Assembly (NCBI RefSeq): GCF_000719265.1
Contig: NZ_JOFL01000029.1
Location: 1 to 64,000 of the forward strand
DNA from: Streptomyces roseoverticillatus
Lineage (GTDB): Bacteria; Actinomycetota; Actinomycetes; Streptomycetales; Streptomycetaceae
Length of the DNA stretch: 64,000 bases
Direction: 5' to 3'
Part shown: in pieces, positions 1 through 8,827 of the stretch
Position numbering within the stretch: the stretch's first letter is position 1
Layout: each line of letters opens with the position of its first letter
Translations under genes and position numbers: made by a program
The notes under the pieces: generated by a model
Database searches by the model: none
Seen by the model: the letters and a program-made list of their open reading frames with translations, nothing else
What the model was told of the DNA's origin: nothing

Positions 1-58
1 TAGTTCTGAAGTAACGAACACGCCCCCTGCGGGGTGCGGCGGTTCATATCTTCATAGT
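1..58 (+). other. 23S-5S rRNA intergenic spacer (3' part)
   Basis: This sequence immediately precedes the 5S rRNA and contains a short GC hairpin (CGCCCCCTGCGGGG-type, near 21-40). It reads as the transcribed spacer of an rRNA operon whose 16S and 23S genes lie before the window. No 23S 3' end sequence is recognisable in it. Confidence 0.65.
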
Positions 59-177
59 GTTTCGGTGGTCATAGCGTTAGGGAAACGCCCGGTTACATTT
101 CGAACCCGGAAGCTAAGCCTTTCAGCGCCGATGGTACTGCATGGGGGACCGTGTGGGAGAGTAGGACGCCGCCGAAC
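59..177 (+). rRNA. rrf: 5S ribosomal RNA
   Basis: The 119-nt sequence starts GTTTCGGTGGTC and ends GACGCCGCCGAAC, so the two ends pair as helix I of 5S rRNA. It contains the conserved CGAACCCGGAAG loop and the GATGGTACTGCA segment typical of actinobacterial 5S rRNA. It is the last gene of an rRNA operon read on the plus strand and is followed directly by a strong terminator. Confidence 0.97.
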
Positions 178-186
178 AATTATTCA

Positions 187-228
187 GCCTCAGGCCTGGG
201 ATATTTATCCCGGGCCTGAGGCTTTTTT
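187..228 (+). terminator. rRNA operon intrinsic terminator
   Basis: A long inverted repeat (GCCTCAGGCC..., 187-201, pairing with 208-222 with one G-T mismatch) is followed by six T residues at 223-228. This is the classical rho-independent terminator of a Streptomyces rRNA operon. Confidence 0.93.
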
Positions 229-260
229 GCGTTCCTGCAACGACGATTAATTTCCGCGGC

Positions 261-300
261 GCGTTCGGCTGCTTCCCTTCCCCGGGAAGCAGCCGAACGC
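261..300. terminator. Perfect 17-bp hairpin between 5S rRNA and the minus-strand gene
   Basis: GCGTTCGGCTGCTTCCC (261-277) is exactly complementary to 284-300, with a 6-nt loop. There is no T tract. It lies 28 bp past the stop of the minus-strand membrane-protein gene and downstream of the rRNA terminator, so it can end transcription from either side. Confidence 0.75.
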
Positions 301-327
301 CCGAACAGCCGTACAGAACAAACGCTC

Positions 328-1581
328 TTACTTGCCCTCGCTCGCCGACCGCGCGAGCTCGACATCAAGAGACTCACGCCGAATGCGCTGGTCCATGTAC
401 AGCAGGGCTGTCATGCCGGCAGACACCGGCAGCGTAAGAGCCGAGCTGACCACCGCCGCAATACCGACCTCGATCAGCGACGCCCAATCGGTCGCATCGG
501 CCACTGACTGCCCGCCGCCGCCGTGGATGAAGACGTCGAAGACGAGAACAATGGCCTGCGCCATCAAACCGACCAGCGCCGTGATCAGGATCGAGATGAG
601 CTGGATGCCGAAGACGCGCCACCACGACCCGCGCACCAGCTTCGCCGACCGCTGCATCGCTGCCGCGACACCCTGCTTCTCCAGCATCAGCGCCGGCGCG
701 GCGAGGCTGTACCGGATCCACAGCCAGGTGGCCACGACCATCGCCGCCAGCCCGCCCAGGGCCGTCAGCGACATTCCCGCCTGCTCCGCCCCCGCTGCCG
801 CCACGAGGAGCCCCCAGACGATACCGGCAGCGAACACACCGATCAGCAGCATCGGCACCAGGACCATCAGGCCTGCCATCCGGCCCAGCTGCGGCCTTGC
901 GCTCCGCCACGCCTCCCGGGCGGTGACCGGGCGGCCCAGCACTGCGCGGCTGACGATCACCGTCAGGAGGGCCGCCGCCGTGATGGAACCGATCAGGCTG
1001 AGCAGCCAGGCCACGCCGATCCCGCCCAAGCCGTTGCCTATGGCCCCGACCAGCTCCTGAGGGGTCTCCGGAGTTGCTCCGCCGAGCGGGTCGAGCTCGG
1101 GCGTCCCCTGGTCCCACAGCCGGTCGACCATCGTCGCCACGACCTGCGTGCCGACCGCGACCGTCAGCGAAATACCGAGGACAGCGCGCCAGTGGATGCG
1201 CATCGTGCGGACCGCGCCCTCCACGATCTCGCCGGCCTGCAGCGGGCGCAGCGGGATCACACCGGGCTGCGGCGCCTGCGGCCGTCCCCACTGCGGGCGC
1301 CCCGGCTGCTGCCGGCCCGCCTGTGGCCCCGGCTGCCCCGGCACTCCGCCCGCGCCCCCGTGGCCCGGTCCCGGGCCCGTCTGCGCGCGGGCTCTCTCGC
1401 CCGTGCCCCGGCGCTGCCGCGGCGGGCCCTGGGCGGAGGTCGACCAGTCACCCGGCGGCGGCTGTTCCTGTGCCCACTGTGCGGGGCGCCCCTCCTGAGC
1501 GGCCTCGGCGGCCTCGGCGGCCTTGTCGGTCTCTTCGGACGGGGAGGATCCGGGCGAGGTCCGGCCCGGAGAGTCAGTCAT
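328..1581 (-). CDS. Multi-pass membrane protein with Pro/Gly-rich N-terminus (DUF7544-like)
   Basis: A 417-residue protein of unknown function. Residues 1-115 are low-complexity, rich in Pro, Gly, Gln and Arg, and probably cytoplasmic and disordered. Residues ~130-395 hold about six hydrophobic segments, ending in an amphipathic YMDQRIRRESLD motif that I recognise from a family of streptomycete membrane proteins related to the membrane domain of glycerophosphodiester phosphodiesterases. No catalytic domain is visible. The ATG at 1581 is preceded by GAAGGAG at a workable distance. It is transcribed away from mtnA and ends at the hairpin 261-300. A role in membrane organisation is only a guess. 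Confidence 0.85.
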   Translation of the reverse strand: MTDSPGRTSPGSSPSEETDKAAEAAEAAQEGRPAQWAQEQPPPGDWSTSAQGPPRQRRGTGERARAQTGPGPGHGGAGGVPGQPGPQAGRQQPGRPQWGRPQAPQPGVIPLRPLQAGEIVEGAVRTMRIHWRAVLGISLTVAVGTQVVATMVDRLWDQGTPELDPLGGATPETPQELVGAIGNGLGGIGVAWLLSLIGSITAAALLTVIVSRAVLGRPVTAREAWRSARPQLGRMAGLMVLVPMLLIGVFAAGIVWGLLVAAAGAEQAGMSLTALGGLAAMVVATWLWIRYSLAAPALMLEKQGVAAAMQRSAKLVRGSWWRVFGIQLISILITALVGLMAQAIVLVFDVFIHGGGGQSVADATDWASLIEVGIAAVVSSALTLPVSAGMTALLYMDQRIRRESLDVELARSASEGK

Positions 1582-1770
1582 GTGCGTCTCGCTCCTTCTC
1601 GGTGCCCGCCCGTCCGCCGGTGCGGCGGCGAGCGGCTGCCAGTAATCGTGTCACGGGGTCTTCAACGTCCCGCGGGGCGCGGAGGCGCCCGGTGGGGCCC
1701 GTCAGCTCGTACGGGGGAGGAATCCGCAGGCAACCTTTCCCTGCCCGGGCGTCCGGGCCAGACTGGACAG

Positions 1771-2925
1771 ATGGCTGATCAGTTCGCGGCATCCATGGCG
1801 TCCGTCGAGCCCGGCTCCGTTCCCTCGCTGAGATGGGAGGAGCGGCCGGAGGGGCCCGTGCTCGTGGTCCTGGACCAGCGGAGGCTTCCCGCGGAGGAGG
1901 TCGAGCTGGTGTGCACGGACGTACCGGCGCTGGTCGACGCGATCCGTACGCTCGCCGTGCGCGGAGCGCCGCTGCTGGGGATCGCCGGAGCGTACGGGGT
2001 GGCGCTGGCGGCCGTACGCGGCTTCGACGTCGCGGAATCCGCCGACCTGCTCGCCCACGCGCGCCCCACGGCCGTGAACCTCGCCTACGGGGTGCAGCGC
2101 GCCCGGGCGGCGTACGAGAAGGCCCTCGGCGAGCGGCTGGGCTCCGGGCATGCCGCCGCGGCCGGCCTTGCCGAGGCCCGCGCTCTGCACCGTGAGGACG
2201 CCGAGGCCAGCGCGCGGATGGCGGAGCACGGACTGGCCCTGCTGGCGGAGCTCGTGCCCGGCGGCGGCTTCCGGGTGCTCACGCACTGCAACACCGGGGC
2301 GCTGGTCTCCGGCGGCGAGGGCACGGCCTTCGCTGTCGCGGGGGCGGCGCACCGCGCGGGGCGGCTGAGACGCCTGTGGGTGGACGAGACGCGTCCGCTG
2401 CTGCAGGGGGCGCGGCTCACCGCGTACGAGGCGGCTCGCGCCGGTATGGCGTACACGCTGCTCACCGACAACGCGGCGGGGTCGCTGTTCGCCTCGGGGG
2501 AGGTGGACGCGGTGCTGATCGGTGCGGACCGGATAGCCGCCGACGGCTCCGTGGCGAACAAGGTGGGCAGCTATCCGCTGGCGGTGCTGGCCCGCTACCA
2601 CCACGTGCCGTTCGTGGTCGTGGCCCCCGTGAGCACTGTGGACCTTTCGACGCCCGCGGGCTCGGAGATCGAGGTGGAGCAGCGCGCGGGGCACGAGGTG
2701 ACGGAGTTTACGGTCGTGCCTCCGGGGGCAGGCGCGGAGCCGGGCACGGGCGTGCCGGTGGCCCCGCTGGGTGCGCAAGCGTACAACCCCGCGTTCGATG
2801 TCACACCGCCGGAGCTGGTGACCGCGATCGTCACGGAGAACGGCGTGGTGTCGCCGGTGACCCGGTCCGGCCTGGCGGAGCTCTGTGCCGGGCCGCAGCA
2901 GGTATCCGGGAGTGAGCCGGGCTGA
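1771..2925 (+). CDS. mtnA: S-methyl-5-thioribose-1-phosphate isomerase
   Basis: A 384-residue member of the eIF2B-alpha/MtnA family. It converts methylthioribose 1-phosphate to methylthioribulose 1-phosphate in the cytosolic methionine salvage pathway. Family motifs are intact: VRGAPLLGIAGAYG near residue 70, THCNTG with the candidate catalytic Cys173, GADRIAADGSVANKVG with the candidate catalytic Asp253, and NPAFDVTPPELVTAIVTE near the C-terminus. The ATG at 1771 was chosen over far-upstream in-frame starts because family homology begins there. No Shine-Dalgarno is evident, and a -10-like CAGACT (1759-1764) lies 6 nt upstream, which suggests a leaderless message. No other methionine salvage genes are adjacent. 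Confidence 0.95.
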   Translation: MADQFAASMASVEPGSVPSLRWEERPEGPVLVVLDQRRLPAEEVELVCTDVPALVDAIRTLAVRGAPLLGIAGAYGVALAAVRGFDVAESADLLAHARPTAVNLAYGVQRARAAYEKALGERLGSGHAAAAGLAEARALHREDAEASARMAEHGLALLAELVPGGGFRVLTHCNTGALVSGGEGTAFAVAGAAHRAGRLRRLWVDETRPLLQGARLTAYEAARAGMAYTLLTDNAAGSLFASGEVDAVLIGADRIAADGSVANKVGSYPLAVLARYHHVPFVVVAPVSTVDLSTPAGSEIEVEQRAGHEVTEFTVVPPGAGAEPGTGVPVAPLGAQAYNPAFDVTPPELVTAIVTENGVVSPVTRSGLAELCAGPQQVSGSEPG

Positions 2926-2983
2926 TCCGCACGTGTACTGTCCACCCCTGGCGACGAATGCGATCGGGGTCTCAGGTCAACGG

Positions 2984-3001
2984 GACACACCGGAGTGTGT
3001 C
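2984..3001. promoter_or_regulatory. Inverted repeat upstream of mtrA
   Basis: GACACAC (2984-2990) and GTGTGTC (2995-3001) form a perfect 7-bp inverted repeat with a 4-nt centre, 67 bp before the mtrA start. It could be the mtnA terminator or an operator for the mtrAB operon. The sequence cannot decide between them. Confidence 0.4.
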
Positions 3002-3067
3002 AGTCGCGCCAGGTGAGCTCCGTCACCCGGCTCTATGGACCGGATGCGAAAATGGGATGATGTCGAT

Positions 3068-3745
3068 ATGAAGGGACGCGTCCTTGTCGTCGACGACGAC
3101 ACCGCACTGGCCGAGATGCTCGGCATTGTGCTGCGTGGTGAGGGTTTCGAGCCGTCGTTCGTTGCGGACGGCGACAAGGCACTTGCTGCTTTTCGTGAGG
3201 TAAAGCCCGATCTCGTGCTGCTCGACCTGATGCTGCCCGGCCGGGACGGCATTGAGGTGTGCCGGCTCATCCGCGCCGAGTCCGGTGTGCCGATCGTGAT
3301 GCTGACCGCGAAGAGCGACACGGTCGACGTGGTCGTCGGCCTGGAGTCGGGGGCGGATGACTACATCGTCAAGCCGTTCAAGCCGAAGGAGCTGGTGGCG
3401 CGGATCCGCGCCCGCCTGCGCCGGTCGGAGGAGCCCGCACCGGAGCAGCTGGGGATAGGTGACCTGGTCATCGACGTGGCCGGGCACTCGGTCAAGCGCG
3501 ACGGTCACTCGATCGCGCTGACGCCGCTCGAGTTCGACCTGCTGGTCGCGCTCGCCCGCAAGCCGTGGCAGGTCTTCACCCGCGAGGTGCTCCTGGAGCA
3601 GGTCTGGGGCTACCGTCACGCGGCCGACACCCGCCTCGTCAACGTGCACGTGCAGCGGCTGCGCTCCAAGGTCGAGAAGGACCCGGAGCGGCCGGAGATC
3701 GTGGTGACCGTCCGTGGTGTGGGTTACAAGGCCGGGCCGAGCTGA
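3068..3745 (+). CDS. mtrA: Two-component response regulator MtrA (OmpR family)
   Basis: A 225-residue OmpR/PhoB-type regulator. The receiver domain (1-115) has the acidic pocket VVDDD and phospho-acceptor Asp53 in LLDLMLPG, followed by Lys in VKPFKP. The winged-helix DNA-binding domain (125-225) contains LTPLEFDLL and ends VTVRGVGYKAG. In actinobacteria MtrA controls cell wall, osmotic and developmental genes; in Streptomyces it is a global regulator of development and antibiotic genes (family knowledge). I chose ATG 3068 (MKGRVLVVDDD) because homologues begin at or near MKGR. In-frame ATGs at 3035 and 3044 are possible. First gene of mtrA-mtrB-lpqB, with mtrB starting 1 nt after its stop. 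Confidence 0.95.
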   Translation: MKGRVLVVDDDTALAEMLGIVLRGEGFEPSFVADGDKALAAFREVKPDLVLLDLMLPGRDGIEVCRLIRAESGVPIVMLTAKSDTVDVVVGLESGADDYIVKPFKPKELVARIRARLRRSEEPAPEQLGIGDLVIDVAGHSVKRDGHSIALTPLEFDLLVALARKPWQVFTREVLLEQVWGYRHAADTRLVNVHVQRLRSKVEKDPERPEIVVTVRGVGYKAGPS

Positions 3746-3746
3746 C

Positions 3747-5801
3747 ATGTCGGGCAACGGTGCCGCCCCGGAGCGGGGCGTGGGGCGGCCCGTCGAGACG
3801 GCGGGCGGCATATCCCTCTTCCGGCGGTTGTGGCGGGCCGGGCAGATGCTGTCCGACGGCGCGGCCGCGGGGCCGGTCCACCCGCTGCTGAGGCTGTACG
3901 TGCGCTGGGTGCGGCGGCCGCTGCTGCCCGCGATGCGGCTGTGGCGGCGCAACATCCAGCTGCGCGTGGTCGCCACGACGCTGCTGATGTCGGTGGGCGT
4001 GGTGCTGCTGCTCGGCGTGGTCGTCATCGGGCAGGTCCGCAACGGCCTGCTGGAGGCCAAGCGGCACGCGTCGCTGAGCCAGGCCGAGGGCGGTTTCAAG
4101 GCCGCGCGGGACGCCGCCGACGCCGCGGGCGACACCCGCGGGCAGGACGCCCAGTCGGGCAGCCGCAGCGGCACCGATCCCGGTGCCTGGCTGACGGCGC
4201 AGGTGCAGCAGCTGTCCAGCGGCGGGCAGGGCGTCTACCACGTGGTGGCGCTCAGCTCCGGGGGCGGCGACCTCGCGTACGGCGATCCGGGCTACGGCGA
4301 CGTGTCGTCCGCCGGCGCGCGCGGCCCGCGTGCCTCCGGTGACATCGACCCCGAGGCCAGCATCCCCGCCGACCTGCGGAAACAGCTGGACACCAAGACC
4401 GGGGCGCTGTGGAAGTCCGCGTCGGTCAAGCACAACTCCTCCGACGAGGGCGAGCCCGCGCTGGTCGTCGGCAAGCGCATGTACGACCCCAACGGCAAGG
4501 CGTACCAGCTGTACTACCTCTTCCCGTACACCCAGGAGGAGAAGTCGCTGGGCCTGGTCAGGGGCACGCTCGCGACCGCCGGGGTGTTCGTGGTCGTGCT
4601 GCTCGGGGCCATCGCCTGGCTCGTGGTGCGGCAGATCGTCACTCCCGTGCGGATGGCCGCCAGCATCTCCGAGCGGCTCGCGGCGGGCGTGCTGCAGGAA
4701 CGTATGAAGGTCACGGGCGAGGACGACATCGCCCGTCTCGGTGAAGCCTTCAACAAGATGGCGCAGAACCTCCAGGTCAAGATCCAGCAGCTGGAGCAGC
4801 TGTCGCGGATGCAGCGCCGGTTCGTCTCGGACGTCTCGCACGAGCTGCGGACGCCGCTGACGACCGTCCGCATGGCCGCCGAGGTCATCCACGAGGCCCG
4901 TGAGGACTTCGACCCGGTCACCGCGCGCTCGGCGGAGCTGTTGTACGGGCAGGTCGACCGTTTCGAGTCGCTGCTGGCCGACCTGCTGGAGATCAGCCGT
5001 TTCGACGCGGGCGCCGCGGCCCTGGAGGCCGAGCCGGTCGACCTGCGGGACGTCGTGAACCGGGTGATCGAGGGTGCTTTGCCGCTTGCCGACCGCAAGG
5101 GCAGCCGGCTGCTGGTCCGGGGCGCGGAGCAGCCCGTGACGGCGGAGGCCGACTCGCGGCGCGTGGAGCGCGTGCTGCGCAACCTCGTGGTCAACGCCGT
5201 GGAGCACGGCGAGGGCCGGGACGTGATCGTCCGGCTGGCGACGGCCGGCGGCGCGGTCGCGGTCGCCGTACGGGACTACGGCGTGGGGCTCAAGCCCGGC
5301 GAGGCGACGCGCGTGTTCAACCGCTTCTGGCGTGCCGACCCCGCGCGCGCCCGCACCACCGGCGGTACGGGCCTGGGCCTGTCGATCGCCGTCGAGGACG
5401 CGCGCCTGCACGGCGGCTGGCTGCAGGCGTGGGGCGAGCCGGGCGGCGGCTCGCAGTTCCGGCTGACCCTGCCCGCCGCCGCGGGCGACACGCTGCGCGG
5501 ATCGCCGATCCCGCTGGAGCCGGAGGACTCGCGGCGCAACCGCGGGCTGAACGACGCCGGGGTGCCGCTGGCCGTCACCGGCCGGTCCGGAGGCGTGCCG
5601 CCGCAGGGCAGCGGCCTGACGCCCGTACCGCCGCAGGCGAAGAACGTGCCCGCCGTGGACCCGGCGGCGCTGCCGGGCAGCGGCGCCCGCGTGGTTGCCC
5701 GGGCGGGCGGGCAGGGCCATGCGCAGGACGGTGGCAAGCCCGCGGCCGGTGCCGCGGAGGAACGTGCGGGAGAACGCGAAGGGCGGGCGCGTGGGCGCTG
5801 A
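3747..5801 (+). CDS. mtrB: Two-component sensor histidine kinase MtrB
   Basis: A 684-residue sensor kinase that phosphorylates MtrA. Topology: cytoplasmic N-terminus, TM1 (~74-96), an extracytoplasmic sensor region of about 175 residues, TM2 (~272-297), then a HAMP linker. The HisKA domain carries the phospho-accepting His365 in SHELRTPL. The ATPase domain shows the N box (RNLVVNAVEH), D box (DYGVGL) and GTGLGLSI. A Pro/Gly/Ala-rich tail of ~100 residues after the kinase core is probably disordered. The ATG at 3747 sits one base after the mtrA stop, so the genes are translationally coupled. An alternative GTG at 3714 would overlap mtrA. Confidence 0.95.
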   Translation: MSGNGAAPERGVGRPVETAGGISLFRRLWRAGQMLSDGAAAGPVHPLLRLYVRWVRRPLLPAMRLWRRNIQLRVVATTLLMSVGVVLLLGVVVIGQVRNGLLEAKRHASLSQAEGGFKAARDAADAAGDTRGQDAQSGSRSGTDPGAWLTAQVQQLSSGGQGVYHVVALSSGGGDLAYGDPGYGDVSSAGARGPRASGDIDPEASIPADLRKQLDTKTGALWKSASVKHNSSDEGEPALVVGKRMYDPNGKAYQLYYLFPYTQEEKSLGLVRGTLATAGVFVVVLLGAIAWLVVRQIVTPVRMAASISERLAAGVLQERMKVTGEDDIARLGEAFNKMAQNLQVKIQQLEQLSRMQRRFVSDVSHELRTPLTTVRMAAEVIHEAREDFDPVTARSAELLYGQVDRFESLLADLLEISRFDAGAAALEAEPVDLRDVVNRVIEGALPLADRKGSRLLVRGAEQPVTAEADSRRVERVLRNLVVNAVEHGEGRDVIVRLATAGGAVAVAVRDYGVGLKPGEATRVFNRFWRADPARARTTGGTGLGLSIAVEDARLHGGWLQAWGEPGGGSQFRLTLPAAAGDTLRGSPIPLEPEDSRRNRGLNDAGVPLAVTGRSGGVPPQGSGLTPVPPQAKNVPAVDPAALPGSGARVVARAGGQGHAQDGGKPAAGAAEERAGEREGRARGR

Positions 5802-7632
5802 ACGCAATCGGCGCCGGCGGGCGCTCGGCTCGCGCCGGCGGACCGCCGGGTTCGGCGCGCTCGTCGTCAGCGGCGCGCTGCTGGCCGGGTGCGCCTCGAT
5901 GCCCGACAGCGGTGAGGTGCGGCCGGTCGACTCGTCGCAGCGCGCCGATGCGGACTCGCAGGTGCGGGTCTACGGCGTGGCGCCGCACAAGGGCGAGCGC
6001 CCGCAGGAGCTGGTGACGGGCTTCCTGGAGGCCATCACCAGCGACGACCCGGACTACGGCACGGCCCGCATGTACCTGGCCAAGAGCAAGCAGCGGGAGT
6101 GGGACCCGGCCGGTGGTGACACGGTGGTGCTCGCGGAACCCCCGCAGGTGCACGTGGAGCGCGCCGACGACCGGGATCAGGACTACGTCGTCACCCTGAT
6201 CGGCAAGCAGGTCGCCAGGATCGACCCCAAGCACGCCTACAAGCCGGAAGAGGCCACGTACAAGGAGCGGATCCACGTCGCGCGCGAGCGCGGCGAGTGG
6301 CGCATCGACGCGCTGCCGTCCGGGCTGGTGCTCGGCGTCGCCGACTTCCAGCGCATCTACCGCTCCGTCAACAAGTACTACTTCGCGGAGCTGGGCACGT
6401 CCGCCCCGGGCAAGGGCCGGGAGATCCTCGTCGCCGACCCCGTCTACCTCCGCAAGCGCATAGACCCCGTGACCTCCACGGTCAACGCCGTGCTGGACGG
6501 GCCGACCAACTGGCTGGACCCGGTGGCCGCGACGGCCTTCCCGACCGGCACCAAGGTCGTGGACCAGCGGCTCTCCGTGGACGACTCCAACGCCCTGAAG
6601 ATCCGCCTCAACGGGAAGGCCGCGGGCACCAACCAGGAGCAGTGCCGGCGCATGGCCGCGCAGCTCCTCTACACCGTGCAGGACCAGTCGGCGAAGGTCT
6701 CCCAGGTGGTGCTGCAGCGGGAGAACGGCTCGCAGCTGTGCTCGCTGGCCCGGGAGGACGCGCGCAAGTACGCCCCCGACCAGGTCGCCGGCCGCGGCGC
6801 CGACCAGCAGTACTTCGTGGACGCGCAGCACCGGATGGTGAGCCTGGCCGACGGCGACGAGGAACCGCGCCGGGTGCCGGGGCCCTTCGGGTCCGACAAC
6901 GCCCTGCAACTGCGCTCGGTCGCCGTGGACCGGAAGGAGCAGCGCGCCGCGGGCGTGGCGAACAACGGCCAGGCGCTGTACGTCACGGGCATGGAGGCCG
7001 GCGCGTCGCTGGGCGATCCGCGGGTGACCGCGCGCGGCGGCGTGAAGTCGGGTCTGACGGCTCCCAGTTGGGACGGCCTCGGTGATCTGTGGGTCGCCGA
7101 CCAGGACCCGGACCGGCCGCGGCTGCTGCGGCTGCCGGGCGGCACGGGCAGCCCGGAGGAGGTCCAGGTGCCGCGGCTCGACGGGCGCATCACCGGGCTG
7201 CGGGTCGCGGCCGACGGGGTGCGGGTCGCGCTGCTGGTGACCAAGGGCGACCGTACGAGCCTGAAGCTGGGCCGGGTCGAGCGGCGCGTGAGCGCCGGGC
7301 GGCTGAGCCTGTCGGTGCAGGAACTGCGCTCCGTGGCGCCGCGGTTGGAGCAGGTCGACGCGGTGTCGTGGGCGGGCGGGAGCCGGCTGCTGGTCGCGGG
7401 GAACGAGCAGGGCGGGCTGCAGCAGCTGCAGTACGTCGACACGGACGGCTCGCTGTCGAACGCCTCCGCGCTGCCCGGGATCACGGGAGTGCGCGGCGTC
7501 GCGGCGTCGGAGAGTGCGGCCAAGGCGCCGGCGCTGGTGGCGGAGCGGGACGGCGGGATCGTCCGGCTGCTGCCGGACAGCAACTGGAAGCTGGTGACCA
7601 AGGAAGGCTCCGCGCCGGTCTATCCGGGGTAG
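5791..7632 (+). CDS. lpqB: Lipoprotein LpqB, MtrAB accessory
   Basis: A 613-residue lipoprotein. The signal peptide has a twin-Arg-rich start, a hydrophobic core and the lipobox LLAGC with lipidated Cys34. Next come a GerMN/sporulation-type domain and a C-terminal beta-propeller-like region with repeated DGLGDLWVADQD- and GGSRLLVAG-like blades. In mycobacteria LpqB binds the MtrB sensor domain and tunes MtrA phosphorylation (family knowledge). The GTG at 5791 overlaps the last 11 bp of mtrB, continuing the operon. The longer in-frame start at 5695 would bury the gene in mtrB and displace the signal peptide, so I rejected it. Confidence 0.95.
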   Translation: MGAERNRRRRALGSRRRTAGFGALVVSGALLAGCASMPDSGEVRPVDSSQRADADSQVRVYGVAPHKGERPQELVTGFLEAITSDDPDYGTARMYLAKSKQREWDPAGGDTVVLAEPPQVHVERADDRDQDYVVTLIGKQVARIDPKHAYKPEEATYKERIHVARERGEWRIDALPSGLVLGVADFQRIYRSVNKYYFAELGTSAPGKGREILVADPVYLRKRIDPVTSTVNAVLDGPTNWLDPVAATAFPTGTKVVDQRLSVDDSNALKIRLNGKAAGTNQEQCRRMAAQLLYTVQDQSAKVSQVVLQRENGSQLCSLAREDARKYAPDQVAGRGADQQYFVDAQHRMVSLADGDEEPRRVPGPFGSDNALQLRSVAVDRKEQRAAGVANNGQALYVTGMEAGASLGDPRVTARGGVKSGLTAPSWDGLGDLWVADQDPDRPRLLRLPGGTGSPEEVQVPRLDGRITGLRVAADGVRVALLVTKGDRTSLKLGRVERRVSAGRLSLSVQELRSVAPRLEQVDAVSWAGGSRLLVAGNEQGGLQQLQYVDTDGSLSNASALPGITGVRGVAASESAAKAPALVAERDGGIVRLLPDSNWKLVTKEGSAPVYPG

Positions 7633-7639
7633 CGGGCGG

Positions 7640-7660
7640 CCCGCGCCGGGGCGGCGCGGG
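7640..7660. terminator. GC-rich hairpin after lpqB
   Basis: CCCGCGCC (7640-7647) pairs with GGCGCGGG (7653-7660) around a 5-nt loop, 7 bp after the lpqB stop. There is no T run. It is a plausible end point of the mtrAB-lpqB transcript, but read-through to the next gene is possible. Confidence 0.45.
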
Positions 7661-7758
7661 CGCGGGCCGCCGGGGTGCGCCAGGGGTGTTCCGCGGGGCC
7701 GCGCCGAGAGTTTTCCACAGGGGTGGCGGGGTGCCGTCGCCGGCGGGACAGTGGATCT

Positions 7759-8511
7759 GTGCGCGGGTGGTGGCAGGAGATCGCCGGGCTGGTGCTTCCG
7801 GGCGAGTGCGCGGGGTGCGGGCGGCCGCGGTCCGTGCTGTGCGAGGTGTGCCGGGCGGCGCTCGGCGGGGGCGGCGCGTGGCGCGTCAGGCCGGATCCTG
7901 AGCCGGCCGGGCTGCCACCGGTCCACGCCGCCGCGCGGTACGAGGGCCCGGTGCGGTCGGCGCTGCTCGCACACAAGGAACGTGGGGCGCTGGGGCTGGC
8001 GGGGCCGCTGGGGGCCGCCCTGGCGGATGCGGTGCGCTCCGCGGCCAGTGGCCCGGGCGGTGGCCGGCGGGGCGGGGGAGGGGCCCTGGAGACCGGTGAA
8101 AGGCCCTTGCTGCTCGTTCCCGTCCCCTCCGCCCGCCGTGCCGTCGCCGCCCGGGGTCACGACGCCGGCCGGCGGCTCGCTCTCGGCGCCGCGCGGGCGC
8201 TTCGTGCGGGCGGGCTTCCGGTCGCCGTGGCGGCCGTGCTGCGGCAGTGCAGGATCGTCGCCGATCAGGCCGGGCTCGGCGCCCGGCAGCGCAGAGCGAA
8301 TGTCGCCGGTGCACTAGGGGTACGTATGGGAACAGAGAGGCTGTTGATGCGCGAAGGGTCGGTGGTGCTGGTAGACGACCTGATGACCACCGGGGCCTCG
8401 CTGACCGAGGCGGCCCGTGCCGTCTCGCTCGCGGGCGGGCGCGTGCTGGGCGCCGCCGTCGTGGCCGCGTCCGGAGTTCCCCCGCTCTCGGCCGAAAAGA
8501 ACCGGAACTGA
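7759..8511 (+). CDS. ComF-family phosphoribosyltransferase-like protein
   Basis: A 250-residue ComF/GntX-type protein. The N-terminal part has a double CxxC zinc-ribbon (CAGCGRPRSVLCEVC). The C-terminal phosphoribosyltransferase domain has the PRPP-binding loop VVLVDDLMTTGASLTEAA near residue 200. In naturally competent bacteria ComFC acts on incoming single-stranded DNA. In actinobacteria the role is unknown, but the gene is syntenic between lpqB and hpf. The GTG at 7759 (MRGWWQEIAGLVLPGEC) matches the start usual in streptomycete homologues, and GGCGGGA lies about 10 bp upstream. An in-frame start at 7675 adds a basic, non-conserved leader. Confidence 0.85.
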   Translation: MRGWWQEIAGLVLPGECAGCGRPRSVLCEVCRAALGGGGAWRVRPDPEPAGLPPVHAAARYEGPVRSALLAHKERGALGLAGPLGAALADAVRSAASGPGGGRRGGGGALETGERPLLLVPVPSARRAVAARGHDAGRRLALGAARALRAGGLPVAVAAVLRQCRIVADQAGLGARQRRANVAGALGVRMGTERLLMREGSVVLVDDLMTTGASLTEAARAVSLAGGRVLGAAVVAASGVPPLSAEKNRN

Positions 8512-8827
8512 AGGGCAATGTCATTCGTTGCTGATGGTAACGGCAGGGAAACACCTGAATGGAGGTACGCCCCGGTAGGGGCTACCGACAGGCGTCCGAG
8601 CGAGATATGTTCGGTTGTGAGGAATGGCAGGGGCTATGCCTCGCATTTCCGAATGGCGCGCTTTGCGCGCTTTCGCGGAAGCTTGAAGTCGATGGGGTGC
8701 AGACCTTGCCGATGGGGGAGGAGGAGGTGAAAACCGCCAAGTCGGTGGCTCCGGGTATCCCCGGAGTCTGATGCAAGAGGGATGCGCTCCGCACCTTCGG
8801 CGGGGCGATCCGGGAACGGAGTTCTGC
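8512..8827 (+). other. 316-bp gap, probable long leader of hpf
   Basis: No gene could be supported here. Two overlapping short open frames (8518-8730 and 8559-8771) lack family resemblance and convincing ribosome sites. The stretch contains small hairpins (GCCCC-GGTA-GGGGC near 8568-8581, and GGCGCGCTTTGCGCGC near 8655) and a purine-rich GGGGGAGGAGGAGG tract at 8714-8727. It is less GC-rich than its surroundings and most likely holds the hpf promoter and a long untranslated leader. Confidence 0.5.

Noticed and set aside
523..1770. 5' extension of the mtnA frame by some 400 codons
   Set aside because: The extension lies antisense to the membrane protein gene, and homology to MtnA begins only at the ATG 1771.
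8518..8771. Two 70-codon open frames before hpf
   Set aside because: No recognisable family, weak ribosome sites, and they overlap each other in different frames.
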